A DNA stretch of 64,000 nucleotides, taken from Pedobacter sp. MC2016-14. GTDB lineage: Bacteria; Bacteroidota; Bacteroidia; Sphingobacteriales; Sphingobacteriaceae. The position numbers were made by a program, and so were the translations under genes. Shown in pieces: positions 1-9,736 of this stretch. Numbering within the stretch: position 1 is the stretch's first letter; each line of letters opens with the position of its first letter. Below the pieces are notes generated by a model that saw nothing but the letters and a program-made list of their open reading frames with translations, was not told where the DNA came from and searched no databases. The DNA is taken from NCBI RefSeq assembly GCF_020991475.1, contig NZ_JAJMPA010000001.1:248001-312000 (forward strand), written 5' to 3'.

Positions 1-1893
1 GCCTGTACCCCCATATTGCCTGGAAATATCTGTTTTTGCCTGCGTAAAACTTTCAAATACGTAAGACAGTTTATCTTCCGGAATTCCAATTCCCGTATCG
101 CTCACTTCAAAATACAGCGCTACATGTTCAGCACTTTCCTCTTCCAGCCTAATGTGGAGCTCTATCTTACCATTCTCTGTAAACTTAATCGCATTGCCCA
201 ATAAGTTCATTAGAATTTGATAAAGGCGTGTCCTGTCGCCCACAACCTGATCTGGCAAGCGCTCATCTAGCTTAAGGCGCAACACATTGCTATTCTTCTT
301 TACATTGACCTGTAAAGAAGTAATGATATCATTTGCAAGCGTCTTCAAATCGAAAGCCCTGCTTTCCAATACCAGGTTACCAGTTTCAATCTTTGTAAAA
401 TCAAGTATATCATTGATAATACTGAGTAAGTTTTCGCTGGAAAACTTCAGAATATTCAAATCATCTATCTGCGAAGGCTTAGGATCGTTATCCAGCAAAA
501 GGTAAGTCATGCCCAGCACCGCATTCAATGGCGTTCTTATCTCATGGCTCATTACAGAAAGAAACATCTCCTTAGCCTCGCTCAGCTGCAGCGCCTGTTC
601 CTTGGCCTCCAGCATCTCCCGTTCTACCTGCTTACGCTCAGTAATATCAACAATTAAATCAATTTGTCTTTCTACCTGCCCTTTATCATTTACAATTGGC
701 GTATTGGTTACCGATAACCAAAGCGGAGTACCATCCTTTTTAACCACCTCCACCTCAATACTGAAAGATTGCTTATTGAGACTTTTTTTACGGGATTCCA
801 ACGCCAGCTGTAAACCGGCATCATTGGCAGAAAGCAGATCTCCTATCTGTTTACCTTGCAGCTCCTCAAAAGAATAACCTGTAAGTAGTTCCAGAGATTG
901 ATTTACCCAGGTAGTATAACCGTCCCTATCGCAAATATTAACCCCGTTGTTCGTTTTACTTGCTACCAGCGATAGTATTTGTAGTTGTTCCTCGTTCTGT
1001 TTTTTGGCCGTAATGTCCAATATGATTTCTACTTCAGCCTCTGTATTACCGTCGTCATCTAAAATCATGGTATTATAAATTGACAACCAGATCGGCTTCT
1101 TGTCTTTACGATAAGCAAGCAAATCTACCGTAAATGACTGGTTTGAATTGATCTGCTCACGGGCTTTTTCCAGCAAATCAAGATCCGTGTCCGGACCAGT
1201 AATCAAGTCTCCCAGGCGCTTACCCGCTAAGTCATCCAGCGTAAAGCCTGTAATCTTTTCAAAAGCAGCGTTTACCCAGGTTACCCTATTGTTGGCATCA
1301 TTAATTACAATGGCATTATTTACCTTACTGGCAACAAAAGACATTTCCTCAAAACGTTTTGACTTAGCCTTAAGATCAAGCACGGTTTTCTTCAGCGAAA
1401 TATGGGTCATCACCTCCATAGCCACGGTCTGCAACCCTTCCTTTTGTGCAGCAGTTAAGATTTGCGGTTCCGCTCCATACACACAAATTACACCCAGTTT
1501 AAAGCCATTATCATCAACGATGGGGGCACCAGCATAAAAACGGACAAAAGGATAAGAGACAACTGTACTTAGACTGGAAAAACGTTCATCAAGCAAGGTA
1601 TCCTGTACTTCAAAAACTCCTTCGCCTTTTAAAGAATATTCACAAAAGGTAACTGTAGCCCGTGGGATTTCACGTACAGTAGCGGCGGGACCAACAACAG
1701 ATTTTAACCATGCCCGTTCCTCATCTATCAGAATGATATGAGCACCTGGGGTGTTACAAATTAGGGCAGCGAGTTTAGACAGGTTATCAAAGTCATTCTC
1801 CGGAAGGGTATCCAAAATATCATATCCATGTAAGGCCTGAATACGATCATGCTCATTATTATCACCTGTAGCTTCCCCTGCTGCCCTATTCAA
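1..1893 (-). CDS. GAF-PAS-PAS sensor histidine kinase (C-terminus cut off)
   Basis: Signal-transducing histidine kinase; the gene runs off the left edge and 631 residues are visible. I see an N-terminal GAF domain (about residues 15-170), two PAS domains (about 175-300 and 305-420), a HisKA domain with the H-box MSHEIRTPL (phospho-accepting His about 450), and the ATPase domain with N-box LLGNAIKFT and G1 box DTGIGIP; the window ends inside the G2 box at QYGGTG. No membrane segment is visible, so it is probably cytoplasmic. The only start I find is a TTG at 1891-1893, because the frame has a stop just upstream; no in-frame ATG lies near it. It begins 2 bp after the glyA stop, so the two genes may be cotranscribed. 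A receiver domain could follow beyond the edge. The signal sensed is unknown. Confidence 0.85.
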   Translation of the reverse strand, partial: MNRAAGEATGDNNEHDRIQALHGYDILDTLPENDFDNLSKLAALICNTPGAHIILIDEERAWLKSVVGPAATVREIPRATVTFCEYSLKGEGVFEVQDTLLDERFSSLSTVVSYPFVRFYAGAPIVDDNGFKLGVICVYGAEPQILTAAQKEGLQTVAMEVMTHISLKKTVLDLKAKSKRFEEMSFVASKVNNAIVINDANNRVTWVNAAFEKITGFTLDDLAGKRLGDLITGPDTDLDLLEKAREQINSNQSFTVDLLAYRKDKKPIWLSIYNTMILDDDGNTEAEVEIILDITAKKQNEEQLQILSLVASKTNNGVNICDRDGYTTWVNQSLELLTGYSFEELQGKQIGDLLSANDAGLQLALESRKKSLNKQSFSIEVEVVKKDGTPLWLSVTNTPIVNDKGQVERQIDLIVDITERKQVEREMLEAKEQALQLSEAKEMFLSVMSHEIRTPLNAVLGMTYLLLDNDPKPSQIDDLNILKFSSENLLSIINDILDFTKIETGNLVLESRAFDLKTLANDIITSLQVNVKKNSNVLRLKLDERLPDQVVGDRTRLYQILMNLLGNAIKFTENGKIELHIRLEEESAEHVALYFEVSDTGIGIPEDKLSYVFESFTQAKTDISRQYGGTG

Positions 1894-1895
1894 TT

Positions 1896-3167
1896 TTATT
1901 TATATAAAGGGAATTTTTGTGTTAGCGCAATAACGCTAGCCTTTACCGCTTTTAAATTTTCTTCATTTTCAGCATTTGTAATGACCTGATCAATCAGGCC
2001 TACAATTTGTTCCATATGCTCTTCTTTTAAGCCCCTGGTAGTTATAGCTGCAGTCCCAACACGGATGCCGGAAGTTACAAAAGGAGATTTGTCATCAAAA
2101 GGAACCATATTTTTATTTACGGTAATATCAGCTTTCTCCAATGCATTTTCGGCAAGTTTACCAGTGATATTTTTGTTTCTAAGGTCAATCAGCATCATAT
2201 GGTTATCTGTACCACCAGAAATAATACCATAGCCTTTAGCAACAAATGCTTTTGCCATAGCCTGTGCATTCGCTTTAACCTGTTTAATATAAACAAGATA
2301 CTCATCGCTCAATGCCTCACCAAAAGCGATGGCTTTAGCAGCAATGATGTGCTCCAGCGGTCCACCCTGTGTACCTGGAAAAACTGCCATATCTAAAACA
2401 GCTGACATCATTTTAGTTTCACCTTTAGGTGTTTTTAAACCAAAAGGATTTTCAAAATCCTGTCCCATCATGATCATTCCACCACGTGGACCACGTAAAG
2501 TTTTATGGGTAGTAGTGGTTACAATATGGCAATGTGGAAGCGGGTCGTTTAACAAACCGCGTGCAATCATCCCTGCTGGATGCGAAATATCTGCCAATAC
2601 CAATGCACCAATTTTATCGGCAACACTACGGATAAAAGCATAATCCCACTCTCTTGAATAAGCAGATGCACCACAAATAATTAGCTTAGGACGCTCAGCA
2701 AGTGCTACCTCTTCCAGTTTAGCATAATCAATTAATCCATCTTCTTTTTTTACACCGTAAAAGAACGGCTGATACAATTTACCAGAAAAGTTAACCGGAG
2801 AACCATGAGTTAAATGCCCACCATGAGATAAGTCGAAGCCTAAAATTTTATCGCCAGCTTGTAAAACAGCTAACAAAACAGCCGCATTCGCTTGTGCGCC
2901 AGAATGTGGTTGTACATTTACCCAGGCAGCACCAAACAATTGTTTTGCACGGTCTATCGCAATAGATTCTATTTCATCCACTACCTCACAACCGCCATAA
3001 TAACGCTTACCTGGCAAGCCTTCAGCATATTTATTCGTCACAATTGAACCTGCAGCCTCCATTACCTGTTTACTCACAAAGTTTTCCGAAGCAATCAGCT
3101 CAAGGCCATTTTCCTGACGGTCCAATTCCCTGTCAATCAAATCAAAAATTAATGTATCACGTTTCAT
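1896..3167 (-). CDS. glyA: Serine hydroxymethyltransferase
   Basis: Cytosolic PLP enzyme interconverting serine plus tetrahydrofolate with glycine plus 5,10-methylene-tetrahydrofolate, the main one-carbon source. At 423 residues it is full length. The PLP lysine motif [14 protein letters not shown] is intact (Lys about 222), as are the [13 protein letters not shown] substrate loop (about 48-59) and the SGAQAN segment. It starts with a clear [11 protein letters not shown]. The histidine kinase gene follows after 2 bp. gcvT, which uses the same folate pool, is 36 kb away, so there is no glycine-cleavage cluster here. Confidence 0.97.
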   Translation of the reverse strand: MKRDTLIFDLIDRELDRQENGLELIASENFVSKQVMEAAGSIVTNKYAEGLPGKRYYGGCEVVDEIESIAIDRAKQLFGAAWVNVQPHSGAQANAAVLLAVLQAGDKILGFDLSHGGHLTHGSPVNFSGKLYQPFFYGVKKEDGLIDYAKLEEVALAERPKLIICGASAYSREWDYAFIRSVADKIGALVLADISHPAGMIARGLLNDPLPHCHIVTTTTHKTLRGPRGGMIMMGQDFENPFGLKTPKGETKMMSAVLDMAVFPGTQGGPLEHIIAAKAIAFGEALSDEYLVYIKQVKANAQAMAKAFVAKGYGIISGGTDNHMMLIDLRNKNITGKLAENALEKADITVNKNMVPFDDKSPFVTSGIRVGTAAITTRGLKEEHMEQIVGLIDQVITNAENEENLKAVKASVIALTQKFPLYK

Positions 3168-3292
3168 TTATCGTACTAGATTTTTTGTAAAACTAAGGAT
3201 TTTCCATATAAACAGCACAGTATAAATTTGTAAAATCACCTAACATCCTTCATTTTATATTAACATTACCTAATATATTAAACAAATTACCG

Positions 3293-3299
3293 TACTTTG
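3293..3299 (+). promoter_or_regulatory. Possible dxs -7 element
   Basis: TACTTTG lies 25 bp before the dxs ATG. It resembles the Bacteroidota -7 element TAnnTTTG but is one base short, so this is only a weak candidate. Confidence 0.3.
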
Positions 3300-3324
3300 T
3301 ACCTCCCATTCTATTAATACCTAC

Positions 3325-5253
3325 ATGGAAGACATTAAAGGTCCATTATTACCAAACATTAATTATCCTGCTGATTTAAAGCAGTATAAAGAAGAAGATC
3401 TGGAACAGATTTGCCAGGAGCTCCGCCAGCATATCATTGATGTAGTGAGTGTTAATGGCGGGCATTTTGGCGCCAGCCTCGGTGTTGTTGAACTTACAGT
3501 TGCTTTACACTATACGCTAAATACACCCTATGATAAACTGGTTTGGGATGTAGGTCATCAGGCTTATGGACATAAAATCTTAACCGGTAGAAAATCTGCC
3601 TTCCATACCAACCGCATCCTTCATGGAATTAGTGGTTTTCCGAAAATCAGTGAAAGCGAATACGATACTTTCGGCGTAGGTCACTCTTCTACCTCTATTT
3701 CTGCCGCACTGGGCATGGCTGTAGCCTCTCACTATAAAGGCGAAAAGGACCGCCAGCATGTTGCTGTAATTGGCGATGGAGCTATGACCGCGGGACTGGC
3801 TTTTGAAGGGCTTAACCATGCAGGAATTGAAAACTCCAATCTTTTGGTAATCCTGAACGACAACTGCATGTCGATTGACCCTAATGTAGGCGCGCTTAAA
3901 GAATACTTAACCAGCATTACCACTTCAAAATCTTACAACAGGTTCAGAGATGACATTTCTAATGTACTGATTAAACTATCTGAACTTGGGCCAAATGCCC
4001 ACAAGTTTGTAAAGAAGATTGAAAAAAGCATAAAAGGAAGTCTTTTAAAACAAAGCAACTTTTTTGAGGCCTTAAATTTTAGGTATTTCGGTCCGGTAGA
4101 TGGTCACGATGTAAAAAACCTGGCAGCCATCATTAAGGATTTATCTGCCATACCTGGCCCAAAATTACTGCACTGCGTTACCGTTAAGGGTAAAGGTTTT
4201 GCACTGGCTGAAAAGGAACAAACCAAATGGCATGCGCCTGGTCTTTTTGATAAAATTACCGGGGAAATTAAAAAGTCTGTTCCCGAAAAACCACAGCCAC
4301 CAAAATATCAGGATGTTTTTGGCCATACACTGGTTGAACTTGCCGAAGCAAATAAAAAAATTACGGGCATTACACCTGCTATGCCTTCCGGATCATCTAT
4401 GAACATCATGATGAAGGCTATGCCTGATCGTGCATTTGATGTCGGCATTGCGGAACAGCACGCCGTTACGTTTTCTGCGGGACTGGCAACTCAGGGATTA
4501 GTACCTTTTTGTAATATCTATTCCAGTTTTATGCAAAGGGCTTACGATCAGGTTATTCATGACGTAGCCATACAAAACCTGAATGTGGTATTTTGCCTGG
4601 ATCGTGCCGGTGTTTCCGGCGCAGATGGTGCTACTCATCATGGTGCTTACGACCTTGCCTATATGCGCTGCATCCCCAACATGACGGTTGCCGCACCTAT
4701 GAATGAAGAGGAATTAAGAAATCTAATGTACACTGCTCAACTGGAGAACGCAGGGCCTTTCTCTATCCGTTATCCAAGAGGAAACGGAATGATGGTAGAC
4801 TGGAAGCGTCCTTTTAAAGCATTGGAAAAAGGTAAAGGACGAAAAATATGTGATGGTGAAGACGTAGCCATCCTAACCATTGGCCATGTTGGGAATTTTG
4901 CTGTAGAAGCCTGCAAAGAGCTGAACAGTGAAGGAATTCATCCTGCACATTACGATATGCGTTTTGTAAAACCATTGGACGAAGCATTGCTGCACGACGT
5001 ATTTAAAAGATATGGTACAGTAATTACCGTAGAGGATGGTTGTTTACAGGGAGGCATGGGTTCTGCCGTACTGGAGTTTATGGCCGATCACCAATACAAT
5101 TCCAAAGTAATACGTCTGGGTATGCCAGATGAAGTAGTGGAACATGGCGAGCAGGCAGAGTTATGGGCCCTGTGCGGTTACGATACTGCGGCCATCATCA
5201 CAACCGTTAAAAAAATAGCTGTAGGCAGGACTACAGCCACCGTAGCTTCCTAG
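3325..5253 (+). CDS. dxs: 1-deoxy-D-xylulose-5-phosphate synthase
   Basis: First enzyme of the MEP isoprenoid pathway: condenses pyruvate and glyceraldehyde 3-phosphate using thiamine diphosphate. The 642 residues match the usual length. The N-terminal ThDP domain carries the metal-binding motif from GDGAMTAG (about 150-157) to NDN (about 178-180). The transketolase-like pyrimidine domain contains the catalytic-Glu motif [17 protein letters not shown]-terminal transketolase domain follows. It is transcribed divergently from glyA and followed by a 12-bp hairpin, so it looks monocistronic. Confidence 0.97.
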   Translation: MEDIKGPLLPNINYPADLKQYKEEDLEQICQELRQHIIDVVSVNGGHFGASLGVVELTVALHYTLNTPYDKLVWDVGHQAYGHKILTGRKSAFHTNRILHGISGFPKISESEYDTFGVGHSSTSISAALGMAVASHYKGEKDRQHVAVIGDGAMTAGLAFEGLNHAGIENSNLLVILNDNCMSIDPNVGALKEYLTSITTSKSYNRFRDDISNVLIKLSELGPNAHKFVKKIEKSIKGSLLKQSNFFEALNFRYFGPVDGHDVKNLAAIIKDLSAIPGPKLLHCVTVKGKGFALAEKEQTKWHAPGLFDKITGEIKKSVPEKPQPPKYQDVFGHTLVELAEANKKITGITPAMPSGSSMNIMMKAMPDRAFDVGIAEQHAVTFSAGLATQGLVPFCNIYSSFMQRAYDQVIHDVAIQNLNVVFCLDRAGVSGADGATHHGAYDLAYMRCIPNMTVAAPMNEEELRNLMYTAQLENAGPFSIRYPRGNGMMVDWKRPFKALEKGKGRKICDGEDVAILTIGHVGNFAVEACKELNSEGIHPAHYDMRFVKPLDEALLHDVFKRYGTVITVEDGCLQGGMGSAVLEFMADHQYNSKVIRLGMPDEVVEHGEQAELWALCGYDTAAIITTVKKIAVGRTTATVAS

Positions 5254-5262
5254 CTGCAACAG

Positions 5263-5291
5263 GACAAACTCCACAAGCTGTGGAGTTTGTC
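5263..5291 (+). terminator. Hairpin after dxs
   Basis: A perfect 12-bp inverted repeat (5263-5274 with 5280-5291) encloses a 5-nt loop, starting 9 bp after the dxs stop. There is no long T run after it, so termination may be partial. Confidence 0.55.
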
Positions 5292-5432
5292 TACACTTAT
5301 ATTTCCAGCCAACATTCCTACCCAACTTACAACCAATAACTTACAATTTATAATTTGTTTTGGCACCATTATGTAACCTTACCTGGCATAACACAAGAAA
5401 ATCAAATTATTAAATTAAAAAATAAGTAAGTT

Positions 5433-5741
5433 ATGAAAAAGTTCATTTTATCAGCAGCATTTTTAGCATTCGCAGGATTAACAGCAGTAAATGCAAACGA
5501 AGTAAAAACTCCGGTTACCATCATCGCTCAACAAGATAGCACCGTTAAAACTCCTGTTAAATTAGAGGAACTTCCAGAACCAGTTAAAGCTACTTTGTCA
5601 TCAGACAAGTATAAAGAATGGATTCCTACCGCAGCATTTTTAGTTACTGCTGCAGACAAAACTGAGTGGTATCAAATTGATGTTAAAAAAGGCGAAGAAA
5701 CTGCTTCTTTAAACATCGGTAAAGATGGTGTTGTAAAATAA
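5433..5741 (+). CDS. Small secreted protein, unknown function
   Basis: A 102-residue protein with a clear signal peptide (MKKFILSAAFLAFAGLTAVNA, cleavage about residue 21). The mature part is about 80 residues and resembles the small PepSY-like periplasmic proteins common in this phylum: the LEELPEPVKATL helix followed by a short beta-rich part ending in LNIGKDGVVK. I do not recognise a specific function. It stands alone between the dxs hairpin and its own terminator, so it is probably a single-gene unit. Confidence 0.8.
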   Translation: MKKFILSAAFLAFAGLTAVNANEVKTPVTIIAQQDSTVKTPVKLEELPEPVKATLSSDKYKEWIPTAAFLVTAADKTEWYQIDVKKGEETASLNIGKDGVVK

Positions 5742-5773
5742 TAGCCCATAATAACAATTTAAATACCTTTATG

Positions 5774-5796
5774 AAAGCCGGATTTACTCCGGCTTT
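5774..5796 (+). terminator. Rho-independent terminator after the small secreted protein gene
   Basis: Stem AAAGCCGG / CCGGCTTT with a 7-nt loop, followed by a T-rich tail. It lies inside the longest possible reading frame of the next gene (which could open at 5771). This argues that the real start of that gene is downstream, at 5831. Confidence 0.8.
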
Positions 5797-5798
5797 TG

Positions 5799-5806
5799 TA
5801 TTTTTG
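5799..5806 (+). promoter_or_regulatory. -7 element TATTTTTG for the sigma-54 response regulator gene
   Basis: A perfect match to TAnnTTTG, immediately downstream of the previous gene's terminator stem and 24 bp before the ATG at 5831. It implies a start of transcription near 5812. Confidence 0.5.
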
Positions 5807-5830
5807 CTACTTATCACCTTAACAGTACCT

Positions 5831-7162
5831 ATGGCAAAAATACTAATTATTGAAGATGACCTGACTTTCTCTCAGTTATTAGAAGGTTTTTTGACCAAAT
5901 ACGGCCACAGCCCCATTGCTGTAAATGAGGTAAAAAAAAGCGTTAAAATCTTAGAAAACCAAAAGTTTGACTTGCTACTGGTAGATTACCGTCTGCCCGA
6001 TGGCACCGGACTCGATGTACTTTCTTATTGCCGGGAAAAAGGACTGGCTATGCCTTTAATCATCATGACCAGCTTTAATGATGTGCGTACAGCCGTAAAA
6101 TCTATCCAGCTTGGTGCAGTAGATTACATTACCAAACCAGTTAATCCCGATGAACTGTTAATGATCATCAATAATGCGCTGGAGGTAAAACCATCAACCG
6201 AGAAATCCGGCAAATCCGTACTTCCTGCAGATACCATCAAAGGGAACAGTACCACCGCAGATAAATTATACGAGCACCTTTCACTCGTGGCACCTACAGA
6301 TATGTCTGTAATTATTCAGGGTGAAAGCGGAACAGGAAAAGAATATGCAGCACGGACCCTGCATCAGCAGAGTAAACGCAGCAACAAGCCCTTTGTAGCC
6401 ATTGACTGCGGTGCACTTTCTAAAGAGCTTGCTGCAAGTGAATTGTTTGGACATGCTAAAGGTGCCTTTACCGGGGCATTAACTGATAAACGCGGACAAT
6501 TTGAAGCCGCTAATGGTGGTACGCTATTTTTAGATGAAATCGGCAACCTCAGTTACGAAGTACAGGTAAAACTGCTTCGTGCCTTACAGGAAAGGGTTAT
6601 ACAACCAATTGGCAGCACTCAGAACATTGCTGTAGATGTAAGGATTATTGCAGCTACTAATGATGACCTCATTAACAGTGTATCCCAGGGCAATTTCAGG
6701 GAAGACCTGTATCATAGAATTAACGAATTTAAAATACAGCTTCCCGCATTGCGCGACCGCGGTAAAGACCTGGAGCTTTTCATAACCCACTTCATTAAAA
6801 TTTCCAATACCGAACTTGACAGGAATGTGCAGCAACTTAGCGATGAAGCGAAAGGAATTTTAATGCAGTACGACTGGCCGGGCAACCTGCGCGAGTTGAA
6901 AAATGTAATTAAGCGAATGGTGCTGCTTAGCCCAGGAACAACAGCCGAAGCAAGTTCGCTACCAGATGAAATGATTATTGCCATTCACCAATCGCCAAAA
7001 CCCAGTGGATCTGACCTCAAAGCAATTAACGAAGTAAACGAGAAGGCGCTGATCCTGGAAACCTTATTGAAGGTAAAATACAATAAATCTAAAGCGGCAA
7101 AATTGCTAAATATAGACCGTAAAACACTCTATAGTAAAATGGAGCGCTACGAAATTGAATAA
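5831..7162 (+). CDS. Sigma-54-dependent response regulator (NtrC family)
   Basis: Transcription activator of sigma-54 promoters. Counting from [10 protein letters not shown]: receiver domain 1-115 with phospho-acceptor Asp52 and switch Lys102; AAA+ domain about 135-365 with Walker A GESGTGKE (164-171), the sigma-54 contact loop GAFTGA (211-216) and Walker B TLFLDE (231-236); C-terminal Fis-type helix-turn-helix about 400-443 ([20 protein letters not shown]). All activator motifs are intact. I chose this start because the receiver domain begins here and a terminator plus a -7 box lie between 5771 and 5831. It converges on and overlaps by 16 bp the hybrid kinase gene, its probable partner. Its target genes are unknown. 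Confidence 0.93.
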   Translation: MAKILIIEDDLTFSQLLEGFLTKYGHSPIAVNEVKKSVKILENQKFDLLLVDYRLPDGTGLDVLSYCREKGLAMPLIIMTSFNDVRTAVKSIQLGAVDYITKPVNPDELLMIINNALEVKPSTEKSGKSVLPADTIKGNSTTADKLYEHLSLVAPTDMSVIIQGESGTGKEYAARTLHQQSKRSNKPFVAIDCGALSKELAASELFGHAKGAFTGALTDKRGQFEAANGGTLFLDEIGNLSYEVQVKLLRALQERVIQPIGSTQNIAVDVRIIAATNDDLINSVSQGNFREDLYHRINEFKIQLPALRDRGKDLELFITHFIKISNTELDRNVQQLSDEAKGILMQYDWPGNLRELKNVIKRMVLLSPGTTAEASSLPDEMIIAIHQSPKPSGSDLKAINEVNEKALILETLLKVKYNKSKAAKLLNIDRKTLYSKMERYEIE

Positions 7163-9675
7163 TCTGCTACCTGATGTAATAAGGTTTTAAGTTGGCCTAG
7201 AAGGGATTTAATTTCCTGAACCTGTGCTAAACCTGGTTTATCCATACCACCCATTTCTATTTCCATTTTCCTAAAACCTGCAGCCAGCTGCCTCGCACCC
7301 ATCTGCGCAATCCGCCCTGCCAACCTGTGTAGCAGCAAAACCGTGTGGCCCGGATTAGGATGCTCAAGACATGCCAGCAACTCCTCTGCATCAGCAGCAC
7401 TGTCCAAGGCAAATCGGTCTAAAATCTTTTGCAAAGCTTCCCGGTCACCAAAAGTCATCTTTTCCAAGCCAGAAGGATCAAATTCCACACCATCATTTGC
7501 AACCTCGGGAACAACCAATACTTCCTCTTCCTTAAATATAGACAGTATTTCATGCTCCCTAAACGGCTTCATGATTAAGCCATCAAAACCCTGATCCAAC
7601 AAATAAGCACGTTCTTCCGGTAGTACTTGAGCCGTTATCGCATAAATACCCAGCTCAGGACCTGATTTCTTCCGCAGGATTTTGCAAAGTTCAATCCCGG
7701 ACATTTCCGGCATACGGATATCCATCAGGATAAATTTAACATCAGGATCCCATTTGGCATTTAACAAAGCTAAAGGACTATTGAAACTTGTGTAGCTGAT
7801 GTCGTTTTTCTCGAAAATAATGCTGCAAAGATCAAGGATCAATTGGTCATCATCTACTATCCAAACCTTTGATGAAGTTAAGGCTATGCCTGGCTGATAT
7901 TTAACTATACTTCCCGCATCAGCACTTACCTGGTTAAACGTGAGGTAAACCGTAAAAACACTTCCGGCACCAACTTTACTGCTTACATAAATCCTTCCCC
8001 CTTGTTGTTCTACCAGAGATTTTACAATGGTCAACCCCAATCCCGTACCAGCCTGGTTCATCAGGTTCTTATCCGGATTTTCTGCCTGTTCAAATTCATT
8101 AAAAATATGCTGGGCATCCTCTTCACTAAAACCAATTCCTGTATCACTCACCCTAAAGGTAAAATGTAACTGACTACCCTGTTTTTTATAAAGGGCAGCT
8201 AATACCACTTCCCCTTCTTTGGTAAACTTAATGGCATTCCCCAACAGGTTAAACAAAATTTGTTTTAAACGAAAAGGATCACCTTCTACCTGAGCTATGC
8301 CCTGAAGCTGCAAATCTGTTTTAAGCTGTAAGGCTGGCACCGTACTAGCTGAAGAACCAACCTTTTGCGCTGCTTGCGGACGCATTACCGCCACAACCTC
8401 TTCTAACAGTGCAGGCATGCTAAACACCTGATTAGAAAAAGTGAATTTACCAGAAACAATCCTGTTATAGTCCAGTACTTCATTCACAATCTGCAGCAAG
8501 TGTTCTGCACTATGGTGTATCGCATCAAGATCTTTATGCTGCGGATGCTCCTGCTGTCTGATCATTTCCGAATAGCCAATAATGGATTGTAAAGGCGTTC
8601 GTATTTCATGACTCATGTTAGAAAGGAAACGTTGTTTAGCTTTTCCATGATATTCCGCCTCGTCCCTTGCCAGCTCCAACTCCTTTCTATATCGGTTACT
8701 GCGGGTAATGTCCGTTAAAATCAAATACAGCAAAATGACCATTAAAAAGAAGAACACCAGCATGATGATACTGATTCTGTTTATTCCAGTGCTCACTACA
8801 CTTTTGGCCTGCAAACTATTCAATTCAATTTGCGCCACGGCCTCACTTTCCACTTTCCGCAATATGTTAAGCATTTGGTTAATCAGCAAGCCATTCGCCT
8901 CGGCCAATTCCGCTTCCTTGACCATAAACCGGGCACTTTTGAGTCGTTGTTCCTTCTCTATATTTTTTAAAGAAGCCTCCAGATCACGTACAATTTTTCC
9001 TTCTGCAGAAAGTGCGATGGTATCTCTCTTGATATTTTCTTCGTTGATGATTTTGTAAGGCTGCTCTGCCGCAGATTTCTTCCTCCCAAATAGCTTGCTA
9101 AAAAAGCCTCTTGGCTTCTGTTCCTCTTCTGTGGGGAAAATAGTGGTAGTAGATGTTTTCTTAATCGAAGTCACCACAGTGCTGTCAGACGGGTTGCTTT
9201 TTCTGCTGGTCAGGTCATTAAGCTTACGCACCTGCTCAGAGAAAGCCCTGTTGTTCACCAGTTTTTCCCTTTCCTTCAAATAATTCACAAATTGCTGGTC
9301 ACGGAGCGTCAGCAAATGCCTGATGGACGCTATACGCCCAAGCTGCACTGTATCTTCCTGATAAAGGAAGCCCAAAGTATCCAGGGCCAGTCTAAGCTGC
9401 TTAGATTCCTGAAAAACTTTAGTATAATTACCAGGTGCCCTGCTGGCCTGTGTTTTTTGAAGCTGATCCATTCCAGAGATCTTCCTGGACAGCGAACTTA
9501 CTATTCGGAGCCTTTCATTGGGTGCAGAAATGTTATCGACGGTAGCCAGCATCTCTTTAAATGCAATTCTGCTGACGGCCCAGGCCATAAATAAAGCAAA
9601 ACAAGCCAAAAGTAAAGCCATAATGACTTTGCCCTTTATGGCCTGTATAAACTTTTGCTGTGCTCCTTTTACCAT
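7147..9675 (-). CDS. Hybrid sensor histidine kinase with receiver and HPt domains
   Basis: Membrane phosphorelay kinase of 842 residues. Order: membrane segment about 17-36; a roughly 260-residue sensor region with predicted helical stretches and no recognised fold; second membrane segment about 301-322; HisKA with MSHEIRTPL (His356); HATPase with N-box Asn480 and boxes DTGIGFS and GTGLGLTIVKS; receiver domain about 603-718 with Asp652; C-terminal HPt about 735-842 with LLLHRLAGRIAQMGA (His783). The phosphorelay can thus reach the HPt but has no DNA-binding output. The adjacent convergent NtrC-type regulator is the obvious candidate to receive the phosphate. That pairing is inference from position. 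Confidence 0.92.
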   Translation of the reverse strand: MVKGAQQKFIQAIKGKVIMALLLACFALFMAWAVSRIAFKEMLATVDNISAPNERLRIVSSLSRKISGMDQLQKTQASRAPGNYTKVFQESKQLRLALDTLGFLYQEDTVQLGRIASIRHLLTLRDQQFVNYLKEREKLVNNRAFSEQVRKLNDLTSRKSNPSDSTVVTSIKKTSTTTIFPTEEEQKPRGFFSKLFGRKKSAAEQPYKIINEENIKRDTIALSAEGKIVRDLEASLKNIEKEQRLKSARFMVKEAELAEANGLLINQMLNILRKVESEAVAQIELNSLQAKSVVSTGINRISIIMLVFFFLMVILLYLILTDITRSNRYRKELELARDEAEYHGKAKQRFLSNMSHEIRTPLQSIIGYSEMIRQQEHPQHKDLDAIHHSAEHLLQIVNEVLDYNRIVSGKFTFSNQVFSMPALLEEVVAVMRPQAAQKVGSSASTVPALQLKTDLQLQGIAQVEGDPFRLKQILFNLLGNAIKFTKEGEVVLAALYKKQGSQLHFTFRVSDTGIGFSEEDAQHIFNEFEQAENPDKNLMNQAGTGLGLTIVKSLVEQQGGRIYVSSKVGAGSVFTVYLTFNQVSADAGSIVKYQPGIALTSSKVWIVDDDQLILDLCSIIFEKNDISYTSFNSPLALLNAKWDPDVKFILMDIRMPEMSGIELCKILRKKSGPELGIYAITAQVLPEERAYLLDQGFDGLIMKPFREHEILSIFKEEEVLVVPEVANDGVEFDPSGLEKMTFGDREALQKILDRFALDSAADAEELLACLEHPNPGHTVLLLHRLAGRIAQMGARQLAAGFRKMEIEMGGMDKPGLAQVQEIKSLLGQLKTLLHQVADYSIS

Positions 9676-9736
9676 CTACCGCTTTTTACCAGGAATAAAG
9701 ATAATAATGGTGCCAATTTTTTATTTACCGCACTAA

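Noticed and set aside
5433..5741. Secreted toxin or bacteriocin-like peptide
   Set aside because: The small secreted protein has no leader motif, Cys pattern or immunity neighbour; its sequence is closer to PepSY-like periplasmic proteins.
5771..5830. Upstream extension of the sigma-54 regulator starting MKAGFTPAF
   Set aside because: The segment contains a terminator stem and T tail of the previous gene and a -7 promoter box; receiver domains start at [10 protein letters not shown].
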